From Serinus canaria (taxonomy: Eukaryota; Chordata; Aves; Passeriformes; Fringillidae), in contig NC_066333.1 of NCBI RefSeq assembly GCF_022539315.1, positions 13,703,501 to 13,767,500 on the forward strand: a DNA stretch of 64,000 bases, read 5' to 3'. Below the pieces are notes generated by a model. It was given only the letters and a program-made list of their open reading frames with translations, had not been told where the DNA came from and ran no database searches. Position numbers and translations under genes: made by a program. Position 1 is the stretch's first letter. Each line of letters begins with the position of its first letter. Shown one piece after another: positions 1-11,100 of this stretch.

Positions 1-3000
1 GTTTAAAATCCACTTCAGCCCCTGGGGATCCAGCATTGCACCCAGGGCTCTCAGCTGCTCTCACCTGTGGCTGCCACAGGTGAAGGTGTCAGGCAGGTCC
101 TGTGTCTGTGTTTCTGCTGAGCACAGGCTGATCCTACTTTTAGATCTCTTTATTCCAAATTCCTCACAGCCCCCACCCCAGTCAGGTTCCTCCCTCAGCA
201 GCCCTTCCTCCACCAGTGGCCCCAACTGTGCTGCCACTGCCAGGGGTGGTTGGAAGGAGAGTGCCCTGCAGACCAAGCCTTCCTGTCCCCTGGAAACCCA
301 GAGCAGCAGGTTCCCCTGCCCTGCACAGCCACTCCAGCCCACCCAGTCTGCACTGCCAGCCCAGCCCCAGGTTCTGCCCCCTCACCTCTCCCCTGCCCTG
401 GGATGATGTCAGGGTGTGGGAGTCACTCCGAGCTGGTGCAGGGTTGGTGCTGAGCCCTGTTCCAGAACTCCTCAGTGCCTGAGCTGCCACTGATGTGCTC
501 TGCTCATTAAAGCAGGGAAATGAGGTGGGGTCATTAGAGCTCTCCTTAGCCAGCAACAGCCAGGGCCCTGCAGAACTCCTCTGGAAGCACAGAAGGAGCC
601 CTTAGGAACAGCATGGAGTTTGGGACTGGGCAGGGTCATTGCCCTAAGCAAAGAGAAACACTAATGAACACCAAAAAAAAGAATAATAATCCAGTCTCTC
701 AAAGGCACAGAAAAGCTTCAGAAGGGGCCCCTTTGCTGCACCTCACTGCAGCTGCTGCTCACAGAGCCAGGAGCAATTCCTGCAACAAAATTAGCTTTTC
801 CAAATGGCAAACTGTGACCTATTCCCGGGCTCATGCATTAACAAAACCTCCTGTAAGCATTTTTAAAAAACTATTACTAGGAAAACTGTAAGCACACGGG
901 CTGGAAAATAGTTACAGTCTTAATACTGATGAAAACTACTGCCCTGAAGTCCAATCACACAAACAAATAGAATAATAAAGCAGATGACATTTCCCATTAG
1001 CAATCTCCACTGGTTATGTTTGCAACTCTTGAGAAGCAAACTAGTGAAAAATATCAAGCCTGTTTTGTTAAGACAGTGAATAAACTGGATGCTTGTTAAG
1101 CCCTGATGGTTCCTTAAGTATTTGGCTAGATGTGAATTTCTTGAGAGAGGAGGTTCAAGGTCCTTTCAGTCCGAGCCTGTGGGACCTGAATGCAAAGCCC
1201 ATCTTGTAAAATACCCCCAGAGCCAGCTCCATTGCTGAGACTGGACTGAACCCACCAGGCTCAGAACCCAAGTAGGAAATGCCCATTCATACTTTGGGCA
1301 CTTCCCCTCACACCTTTTCTTTTTGTAGCTCCAGCACATTCCATGGCCTTGCTCCCTGCACCTGGATGAGCCCAGTGCCCAGAGGCCTTGGATCTCCAGG
1401 TGGATTCCCCCTCCCAGCCTGCAGGTGTGTGAGCACACCTGCATGCCCTGCACAGGTTTTGTTGCAGGAAATTGGATTTTCCCAAGGTCATTTTGCCCCA
1501 GCAGGCACAGGAGCTTTGGAAACCCTTTGGGATGGTTGATGTTCAGGATGTGAACAAAGAGGGGAAAACAAAGCACTGAAGAAAGACAAATTTACCCTCT
1601 TGCCAAGAGCAAACCAGACAAGACCTCTTCAGAAACCCCACCATGGCCCTGTGCAGGGGGCTGACCTGGCACCAGCAGTGTCCCCACCAACGTCCCCATT
1701 TCCCCTCTGCAGTGTCTGCAGCAGAGGGATGGGTGCTTCTGCAAGTCAGAGAGGCTCCAAGGGGTCTCAAACCCCTGACCCCAGCTCCAAGTGTGCTGTT
1801 GCCATCACAAGAGCTATAAATAAATCTCAAATCACCCAAACTCTCATGTCAGTACAGTTCCAAATCAGCTTGGGCAGAGAAGATCAGCCTCTCTGGGCTT
1901 GCATGCTTGGTTCTAATAGCATTGACTGCCTGGTAACAAGATGAAGAGCTCTCATAAAAAGAGACAAGCAGCAAGAAATTGTATTATGCACTAATACCCC
2001 CCTCACTGACAGCACTTATCTGCAGGACTGAGGTCTGCACGGAGAAAGGGAGTTAAAAGCTCTGTTATCATCAACAAAGGCTCTGCCTCTGCACCAGAGG
2101 GATGCAGGGAGGGTTGGTGCCTCCCCTGGAGCCAGGAGGAGCAGTAACTGCCCTGGAGCCAGGTCCCAGCTGCTGTACCTGTCCCACAGGTGTGCACAGG
2201 GACAAACCAGAGCTGTGCCAGCTCCAGGAGCTGCAGGGGAGCCTCACTGAGCACTCCCCAGGCAGCAGCTGCCCCAGCCCTGACCTTCCTTTCCATCACT
2301 CACAGCCCCCAAAGGCTCTCTGTGCTCAGGGACCAGGGCTGGGCACAGGGAGGGAGGCTGGCAGCACAGGAAACAGCAGCAGCTCAGAAGGGAATGGTAA
2401 AACTCTCACCTGCCCTGGGCTGTCTCCTCATTCACCTCCCAGCCTCAGCAGCAGCTCAGGAACCTGCCTCTTCTGATGGGAGGAACTGAGAGGGAGGGCT
2501 GAGTGGGTTCCATTCCAGAGCTCCAGGCTTGGCCTGAAGTCTAAGTGTTACTGGAGTTTAAAATAACATAAAATAAAACCCAGGAAAGTGAGAGCGACCC
2601 ACGGCACGGAGGAAACAGCACTGGGAGTGCTCCTGGGAAAGAGGAGCAGCAGGAAGAGCCCAGGGCCCCACACAAAAATTGCTTTCAGCTGCTCAGTAAC
2701 GAGGGTTAAACAGCCCTGAATGGCTTCAGGTGTGACCAAACAGGCAGCAGTAAAATGCTGATTTTTAAAGAGAAATCAACATATTCTTCTGAAAAGCAAG
2801 ACAACATCAAGGCCTTTTTAATGGGAATATCTTTAACTAGCCCCCAAAACTCTCTGAGGACTGTTGAGGCAGCACGTGGCACAGCCCTGCTGCTGGGAGT
2901 CCATGGAGCAATATCCTGCTCTCCTCCTTAAAGGTCTAAAGAAAAATCTAAGGGGCTGCTATTACAAAAGTGCCTTTTCAAAATCCTGCTTCAATCAGCT

Positions 3001-3823
3001 GAATGTGCTTTGGATTTGGGGTGCCCTGGATGCTCTCACAGACACATCCCAGCCCTGGGCACAGAGCTGCACCTCTGCATCCACAGGGATGGGCTGGCAG
3101 CCCAGCAGGGCAGCAGCAGAACATTTCTGGTCCTTCTTCTCCCACAAATCCCCATCAGAGGAGCAGTTAAACTGTGGCTCCCACCACTAACCCTTCTAAC
3201 TTCTTTAAACAAGAAGATATGTAGTAAACAAGGAAGAGAGAAGAAAGAAACCAGTGAAGTTTTACAGTTTAGAAAGCATAATTAAAATAAAGCAACCCCT
3301 TTTGGAGAAACTCTAGATAAACATGCAGCCCTTTTGTGTAATCTGTTGTTTGACAGTGCTCTCAAACTAAGATCACTAAGAGCAACACTAAAATTAAAGA
3401 GCAAATATATGGACTGAAGTAGATTTCATGACAACACCAGGGAAGGAAAACTAAAGATGTTGGTCAGAATGACAGGGTTTTGTTTAAGAGCACATGTACT
3501 GCTTTGTAGCTGGCAGAAGAAAAATTGATTTTCCAGACACTGCTATAAAACATGCCAAGAACCAGAGCAAACCAAAGAAAACACCAGCTGCAGCTGGATA
3601 ATAAAACATCCCAAATCTTCCCCGTGTGCCCATGTACGGCAGGAAAAAACCACCCTGCACTTCACTTTGCTCCCTCTGTCACAGGCCAGAGGGCAAGAAT
3701 GATGAATAGAAAGCAGAAATAATATCAGAACCCCTGGGCACGGGGAATTATCATCAGGGAGGAGCCTGGGATCAGCGCCCTGCCCTGCTTAGTCCTGGGC
3801 AGTGACCCCTGTGAGCCCTGCAG
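1..3823. other. Intergenic flank, no gene seen
   Basis: Mostly unique sequence with no recognisable coding exon. The open frames here are short, fall on both strands and resemble no family I know. The first 0.6 kb and about 2.1-2.5 kb are richer in C and G, while 0.65-1.1 kb and 3.2-3.6 kb are AT-rich. I found no LINE tail, tRNA or long simple repeat before the GGAT array starts. By comparison with human 20q13 this should be the gene-poor interval on the NFATC2 side of KCNG1, which is inference. Confidence 0.6.
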
Positions 3824-4437
3824 GGATGGATGGACGGACGGACGGACGGACGGACGGATGGATGGATGGATGGATGGATGGATGGATGGATGGATGGATG
3901 GATGGATGGATGGATGATGGATGGATGGATGGATGGATGGATGGATGGATGGATGAAGGATGGATGGATGGATGGATGGATGGATGATGGATGGATGAAG
4001 GATGGATGGATGGATGGATGGATGGATGGATGGATGGGATTGATGGATGGATGAAGGATGGATGGATGGATGGATGGATGGATGATGGATGGATGAAGGA
4101 TGGATGGATGGATGGATGGATGGATGGATGGATGGATGGATGGATGATGGATGGATGGACGGATGGATGGACGGATGGATGGATGAGGGATGGATGGATG
4201 GATGGATGGATGGATGGATGGATGGATGGATGGATAGATGGATGGATGGATGGATGGATGGATGGATAGATGGATGGATGGATGGATGGATGGATGGATG
4301 GATGGATGGATGGATGGATGGATGGATGGATGGATGGATGGATGGATGGATGGATGGATGGATGGATGGATGGATGGATGGATGGATGGATGGATGGATG
4401 GATGGATGGATGGATGGATGGATGGATGGATGGATGG
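3824..4437. repeat. GGAT tetranucleotide array
   Basis: About 610 bp of almost uninterrupted GGAT units. The left edge has a short block of GGAC units, and the left half has scattered changes such as GGATGAT, GGATGAA, GGAC and GGATA that shift the phase. The right 170 bp is close to perfect, so it is probably the youngest and least stable part. Four bases is not a multiple of three, so all frames are open and encode WMDG-type repeats on the plus strand and HPSI-type repeats on the minus strand. These frames are not genes. Confidence 0.98.
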
Positions 4438-6485
4438 TGAACAAGAGGAGTAGGAAAGCTCCAGGATGGAAACCCATGGCAGCTTGGCCAGGGCTGGTTT
4501 TGGGACCCCCAGGTGAGCTGAGACGTTGGAACCCTTCCCAGGTGTGTGCACCTAGCTGTGCACACACACCCCTCACAGAGGTGCAGTGCAATGCAGGTTT
4601 GCTCTACACCTACTGATGCTGACAGGCTATAAATAGGATAAAACAGAATTGGCTGAAAGGTTTCTGGAAACCCACTCAAAAACCTGAGCCACGTTTGTTT
4701 TATTTTCAGTTTGCATCCCTAAATAAACAAACTCAGGGAATGTGCGCAATCTGCAGCGGGGCCTCCATCAGCCTCCTTCATTTGCATCTCCTCCTTTCAA
4801 CTTCTGACGTACATCTTTACCCGGAGAAAAAATCAATGTTACTTTCATTCTCCTTAAGCCCATTTTTGTACTTTTCCGTGACAAATTATTCTTTTAATTT
4901 GGAGTCTGGGAAAGAGGCTGAAAAGGTTTTTTTCTGAAAGCTGAAACATCATTGTCAAAGTAAGATGAAATCATGCAGTCCCACAAATCCTGAGTTTTTG
5001 TAAGTATAAGCCTCTAAAGAAGTAGAGGTGGAGCTGTTGTTCAGAGGCAGTGCAGCAGGCAGTGATGGTAACAAGACTGCCAGTGACAGAAGCAAGCAGA
5101 GATAATTTAGCACACATCTCTCTTTATTCTTGCTCTTTGAAAAGGCCTGGTCTCTATAGCAGCGCCACTGTGGATAAATATTGCCTTTGTTTCCTTTCCT
5201 TCTGGGGGTAAATTTACTTTTCCTCTTCAGATAGCAGCTCTCATCCTAGACTCTGCCTCTGCTGTGGGCCAAATTCTACCTGGAGTGTGAACATCTCACC
5301 AGAAGTTTAGGCAGGAAAATGTTGGATTAAGAAAAATTAAAACAAACCAAAATCTATTATTATTAGGGTTGTCTTTAACCAGAAAGTGTTACAGGCATAA
5401 GAAAAACCAAAATCTCTGGGCCAGTGAGACCAGAATCAGCCCCAGCTCTTCTGAGCTTGGGCAGAACGTGTCCAGCATTGGTCCCTCCAGGTGTGTTTGT
5501 GCCTTACCTGCCTCAGCCCCGAGCTGGAGGCAGCACTTGGCAGGATTTGGGCCCTGTGATGCTGCACAGCACAGCTGGAGAAACCCACTGTTCCAGAGAG
5601 GCATCTCAGGCTGATGGCTGGGACTGGCGAGTCCGGGAGCCCAGAGGTTCCCAGAGATCCAAGGACTCTTCCCTCAGGAGCAGCAGCTGGGCCCAGGGGA
5701 AGCACTCAGGGCTGGAATGCTGCCAAGGACCCTGGAATTGTGCTGTGCCCACCTCTCCTGGGCAGCAGGACCAGGGACAGCCCTGAGCTACTTGGCCATG
5801 GCTCACTCAGCTCCAGACTCTGGGTGCTGTTTGCTGTCTCCTCCTCGCTCCATGGATCATCCCTCTGGCACCCTGCCACCTTTCCCACCCCTGGTTATCC
5901 TTTCAGCTTGATGAAAAACCTGTTCTGAGTCATGGCAGGGAGGAACTGCATCATTCCAGAGGTTTCATTTATACCTGCCAACCTTGGGGCTCAGGCTGCT
6001 CTGGGAAAGGGCTCAGAGACAGAGACAGACAAATCTGCCCTGCTGGAAACTTCAGCTGTGCCAGGATGTCTTCATTTTATTGTGTAAAAGATATAAACAG
6101 TGAGGAGATCCTGCTCAAGAGGAGAGCAGGTAACTCTGGCATGGATGTGATGGGTCTGTTGAAATAAGCTTCATTTTCTGGAAGGGATTTTCAGGAGGGA
6201 TTAGGAGTTGGTTAAAAATGCAATAAGCTGTGCTCAGGGCAGCACACGGGGAAGCTGGGCCAGAGGAGAGCAGTAAGAACTCAGCCACAGGAGCTCTCAC
6301 AGGGACTGCAACACATCTTCCTCTGGAGCACCAGCAGGAGCCAGAACTATCCAGGCAGCACTGAAAACACTGGGAAGCTTTTCCTGCCCAAAATAGCCAG
6401 AATTAGCATTCGTGGTAGAATGCTGCAAGATTTTAGCATCACTGGAGGGTTCATCCCAAAGCCTGGGAGCAACAGGGCAGGTGGG
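4438..6485. other. Intergenic, no gene seen
   Basis: Unique sequence between two arrays. An octamer-type ATTTGCAT lies near 4,779-4,788 in an AT-rich, low-repeat stretch (4.65-5.4 kb) that could be non-coding regulatory sequence, but nothing here proves it. The 5.4-6.3 kb part is GC-richer and has only short overlapping open frames. No LINE tail was recognised. Confidence 0.5.
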
Positions 6486-6795
6486 AATGGCTGTGGGATG
6501 GACACTGGGAATGGACACTGGGAATGGCTGTGGGATGGACACTGGGAATGGACACACACTGGGAATGGCTATGGGATGGACACTGGGAATGACTGTGGGA
6601 TGGACACTGGGATGGACACTGGGAATGGCTGTGGGATGGACACTGGGAATGGACACTGGGAATGGACACACACTGGGAATGGCTGTGGGATGGACACTGG
6701 GAATGGACACTGGGAGTGGCTGTGGGATGGACACTGGGAATGGCTGTGGGATAGACACTGGGATGGACACTGGGAATGGCTGTGGGTTGGACAAG
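6486..6795. repeat. GGACACTGGGAAT-type minisatellite
   Basis: About 300 bp built from two alternating modules, GGCTGTGGGAT and GGACACTGGGAAT, combined irregularly. Some copies gain an ACACAC insertion (near 6,550 and 6,665) and some lose the GGAAT end (near 6,610 and 6,760). The mosaic of module orders points to repeated unequal exchange or slippage. All overlapping frames stay open for this reason and are not coding. Confidence 0.95.
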
Positions 6796-7206
6796 GAAGG
6801 AATTCTGCTCTTCCAGAGAGGCCCTAGCCCTGTGCAGGGCGTTGGGGCTGCAGCTCCCCATGCAGACTAAACCATTGCATCAATCCTTGAGGAATTACTG
6901 TGGCTCACAGCGGGACACAGAAGCATTTTCCAGGAATTAGCAAAGTTCCCAATTGACTCAGAACCAAGTCGCACTCTGAGTGCAGCAAACAATTATTCCT
7001 GCCCCCAGCGCAGCATCAGGGAGGATTTTAAGGAGTCATTATGTGGTGGCTTTCAGAGGGAGCTAATTGGATGTCTCCAGGTCAGAGCCTAAGTGCTGCT
7101 ACTTCCAGCAAGGGAGGAAAAGACCAACAGTAATGTCTGTAATTAAAACAGAATCGCTGTGTGCTCAACCCCCTCCCGGGAGAGCCAGCCCAGCCCTGCC
7201 AGCTGA
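6796..7206. other. Short unique spacer between arrays
   Basis: Ordinary mixed-composition sequence separating two tandem arrays. I see no exon, promoter motif or dispersed repeat in it. Confidence 0.5.
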
Positions 7207-7496
7207 GCAACTGCTCCTGTGCAACTGCTCCTGTGCAACTGCTCCTGTGCAACTGCTCCTGTGCAACTATCCCTCTGCAACTGCTCCTGTGAAACTGCAA
7301 CCCTGCAACTGCTCCCCTGCAACTGCTCCCCTGCAACTGATCCCCTGCAACTGCCCCTCTGCAACTGCCCCTCTGCAACTGCTCCCCTGCAACTGCTCCC
7401 CTGCAACTGGTCCCGTGCAACTGCTCCCGTGCGACTGCTCCCCTGCAGCTGCTCCCCTGCAGCTGCAACCTCTGCAGCTGCAACCTCTGCAACGGG
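7207..7496. repeat. 14-bp minisatellite, GCAACTGCTCCTGT unit
   Basis: About 20 copies of a 14-bp unit with consensus GCAACTGCTCC(T/C)(G/C)T. The first five copies are nearly identical; later copies drift to GCAACTGCCCCTCT and GCAGCTGCTCCCCT. The array ends in 13-bp GCAGCTGCAACCT-type units. Fourteen bases shift the frame each copy, so open frames in all phases repeat every 14 residues (CNCS, ATAP and QLLL stretches). These are repeat artefacts. Confidence 0.95.
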
Positions 7497-7572
7497 ACTG
7501 CAAGCCAAGCCCAGGGCAGGGTGTCAGTGTTTGCTCCTGCTCAGCCTGCCTCAGAGCTGCAAGCAGAACGGC

Positions 7573-7673
7573 TCTGTCCCTGTCCCTGTGTCCCTGTCCC
7601 ATCCCTGTCCCTGTCCTTCTCCCATCCTTGTCCCTGTGTCCCTGTGTCCCTGTGTCTGTCCCTGTCCCACCCC
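7573..7673. repeat. CCCTGT-rich simple repeat tract
   Basis: About 100 bp of CCCTGT and CCCTGTGT units broken by CCCATC and CCTTCTCC interruptions. It begins some 75 bp after the 14-bp array. The minus strand is AGGGAC-rich. It looks like an independent pyrimidine-biased simple repeat. Confidence 0.85.
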
Positions 7674-10360
7674 AGGGCAGAGCACTCTGGGCAGGAGGGG
7701 AAGGGGATCCCTGCTGGACCAGGGAACCTCTCAGGATGCCAGGGCAGCCCACTCCAGGCCTCCTCAGCACTGAGGATTTATTAATTAACAGATCCCCGTT
7801 AGCCAGAGCAGCCCCACTGGGCCTGGGGTGGGTCAGGCCCCAGAGCTGGCCCAGCCCTGGCTGCTCCTGGCCCCTGAGCACAGACAGCCCTGGGGCTGCC
7901 CTGCAGCGCTGGTGCTCCTGCAGCACAGAGCCAGGGCTGGAGCAGAGCTGCACCATCAGCTCTGGCTGTCCAGAGGACCAAGGGCACCCTGCAACCTTGT
8001 TCTTGTGCTCTCCCTGGCAGGTGAGTTTAACAGAATGCCAGAGATGAGAAATGACAGCCCCAGGCTTCCCTTTGCTGGGGACAGCCAGCTCCAGTGTCAC
8101 CTGCACCGTCTCTCAAAAGCAGGCAGCCACAGGGAGTGCCTCTCCACCTGCTGCTCACCCTGCAGAGCTGGGCCAGCCCCTGGAATTCCCACAGAAATGC
8201 CAGTGCAGCCTGAGCTGATTTATTCCATTTCCTCTTGCTTCTCTCTGGAGTGCTGTAGAGAGATGTTGGACAATGCTAACACTGCTCCAATATTCTAAGG
8301 TACCAGTGGCTGGAAAACCATAAACCAGGAGGAATGAGACTGAAAACAAACTCAGGCAGAATTCAGTACCAAACACCCCACAGCCTATCCATAAAAACAA
8401 CTGCCTGAATTAATTATTAAAGTAATTTTGGACACTACAAACTGCAGAACTACCTGGGTGACTCCCAGATATCCCCAGCAAAGCCCTTCTGAACACCCCA
8501 CACTGCAGTCAGCTCTGCTCTGCATCCCCTGGCCACGGCACAGTCCCCACCAGAGGACAGGTCAGCCACTGACCACGAGACAGGAGATGGGATCTCTGCC
8601 CCACACACTGTGCTGCTGCTCCAGTGCCCATTTCCCAATTAAACTGGCCCAGTTTATCTTCCTGTCTGACAGAAAAAAAGAGTAGCAGCCAAGAACCCAT
8701 TAATATCTTTCTATCAGAGCCCTGCTAAGCTAAGATTTGATCAGCAAAGCAATCAGACCTTGTTAAAGCTATGACGTGGCATTGCAGAGATTGAAAATAT
8801 GGAGATTTTTATAAAATCTGTATAAAATCAATTAAATCTTTACCTTTTGCTGTCCTAGAATGCCTGCAGATGCTGGGGAGCAGAGTGACCTCTGAGTGTG
8901 TTTGTTCCTGCAGGGGAACCATCCATTTGTGAGTTATTTCAACAGATTTGTCAAGGCAGTGCTGGTTTATCTGTTTTATGAGAGAAATAACAAATGCTAG
9001 CATTGTTCTTCAGTTCCCAGCAGCCAGCAGATCCAACAGAGAACTCAGTTGTACAGTGCACCCCCCAGCTCCCCTCCTCAGCCAGATTAAACACAGAAGT
9101 GGCAAAAAGCACAGATTTATTGGGCTCATGCTGGAAAATTACTCTTCTTTATTTGTTCTGTGGCAGCTTCAGGAGCCACAGCAGCAGAGCCCATCCCTGC
9201 TGCACGAGGACAAACAATCCACAGTGCTAATTAAACCTCAATTTGCTCGGAATCTGAGCCAAAAGAGATGCCAAATTAAAAGAGCTGTGATCATCTGTGA
9301 ACTTCCCTTCTGTCCACGCCGTGCCAAGAGAGCAGGGAAAGCTCTGGACGCCACGAGAGCGACAGAGCAGAGGGACAGAGGAGCTCAGGTCTGTCTGAGC
9401 CCTGCCCAGGATGGAGCTGGGACCCCCAGCAGCTCCCACGGACCCCAAGGCACTTCTGGCAGGAATTCCCGTGGCAAAGCAAGCCCCAGGCTGCCATGCC
9501 CGAGTTCCAAGGGTGTGCAGCTGCAGCCTGCTGCCAGGAGGGCTCAGTCAAACAGGAACTGCCCAAAAGTCCTGCTGGTTTTTACAGAAATCCATCAGAA
9601 GTGCAGTCAGTGTGAATGGCCAACCCTCAGCGAGCTGCCAGTGGAGAACCTGATCTCATTCTTGTCATTTCTACAAGAATTATTCTCAGAGCAGTATTTC
9701 ATAAACTTAATAAGAAGGAAAAGAATCTTATTAAGCAGAAAGCTGGTCTACATTCTGTGGTGATTTTGCTGTAAGCAAGTCCTAGAGCTGGGCAGTAATT
9801 GGGTTTAATAACTGCATTACACAAGTCTTGCTTCTTGTATGTGTGGTTCCATGTCTAAGTTACAAGAATCACACATAGGTTTAACTTTGAGTGTATTTAT
9901 TTTGATTTTATGACACACTAGGCAAGATAAACCTCTCCATGACATATCTTACCTGGACTCTACTGCATTTTCTTTTATCAACTGTTAATAGTTTCACCAG
10001 TAATTGCATCATCGTAAGGTGAAATTTGTAGTCTGGATTTAGCAAAAGAGATGGTCAGGGTCACCATATGGAAGATTTATTTACTATTTTAGAAAGAAAG
10101 CAGTATTATGGAGCTATGTAATTCCCAAAAAAAAAGTAACCCACTGGGGAATTTTAGAAGCAGGATCAAAAGCATTTCTTTCAGAGCTGTATACAGCTAA
10201 AAATTAATGAGTTCCTGTATTATTTGTGCTCCCAGGTTTATCTGAGACAAACACATTACAAGTTCATGTATGTGGGAGTTTCACAGAGCTGCACCTCTTT
10301 CACAAAGAAGGAATTGAAGAGATCAGAAGGAAACTCCATCCAGGTCCCTTCAGCAAAGCA
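7674..10360. other. Intergenic, no confirmed gene
   Basis: Unique sequence without a recognised gene or LINE tail. One plus-strand frame stays open from 8,948 to 9,763; its first ATG is at 8,978, giving 261 codons. It has no internal repeat, no domain I know, no signal peptide and no clear splice context. I treat it as an unproven open frame. The 9.8-10.2 kb stretch is AT-rich. Confidence 0.5.
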
Positions 10361-11100
10361 CAGAGCTGGGCATTGCTCTGGGTTTGCTGTACCCAGCCTG
10401 GGCACAGAGCTGGGCATTGCTCTGGGTTTGCTGTGCCCAGCCTGGGCACAGAGCTGGGCATTGCTCTGGGTTTGCTGTGCCCAGCCTGGGCACAGAGCTG
10501 GGCATTGCTCTGGGTTTGCTGTGCCCAGCCTGGGCACAGAGCTGGGCATTGCTCTGGGTTTGCTGTGCCCAGCCTGGGAACAGAGCTGGGCATTGCTCTG
10601 GGTTTGCTGTACCCAGCCTGGGCACAGAGCTGGGCATTGCTCTGGGTTTGCTGTGCCCAGCCTGGGCACAGAGCTGGGCATTGCTCTGGGTTTGCTGTGC
10701 CCAGCTCCAGCCTGGGCACAGAGCTGGGCATTGCTCTGGGTTTGCTGTGCCCAGCCTGGGCACAGAGCTGGGCATTGCTCTGGGTTTGCTGTGCCCAGCC
10801 TGGGCACAGAGCTGGGCATTGCTCTGGGTTTGCTGTGCCCAGCCTGGGAACAGAGCTGGGCATTGCTCTGGGTTTGCTGTGCCCAGCCTGGGCACAGAGC
10901 TGGGCATTGCTCTGGGTTTGCTGTACCCAGCCTGGGCACAGAGCTGGGCATTGCTCTGGGTTTGCTGTACCCAGCCTGGGCACAGAGCTGGGCATTGCTC
11001 TGGGTTTGCTGTACCCAGCCTGGGCACAGAGCTGGGCATTGCTCTGGGTTTGCTGTGCCCAGCCCCAGCCTGGGCACAGAGCTGGGCATTGCTGTGCCAG
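10361..11100. repeat. 44-bp minisatellite, 16 full units plus a partial unit
   Basis: Copies begin with CAGAGCTGGGCATTGCTCTG at 10361, 10405, 10449, 10493, 10537, 10581, 10625, 10669, 10719, 10763, 10807, 10851, 10895, 10939, 10983 and 11027, with a truncated copy at 11077. Two copies (from 10669 and 11027) are 50 bp because they carry an extra CCAGCT or CCAGCC. Common variants are GTACCC for GTGCCC, and GGAACA for GGCACA at two unit junctions. Each unit contains GCTGGGCA and TGCCCAGC inverted arms. Forty-four is 2 modulo 3 and no frame of the unit has a stop, so all six frames are open across the array. Confidence 0.98.

Noticed and set aside
3725..4679. Long HPSI or WMDG repeat proteins
   Set aside because: Pure translation of the GGAT tetranucleotide array in several frames.
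10361..11100. CRISPR-like appearance of the regular 44-bp array
   Set aside because: The units are directly adjacent, with no unique spacers, and the genome is vertebrate. It is a minisatellite.
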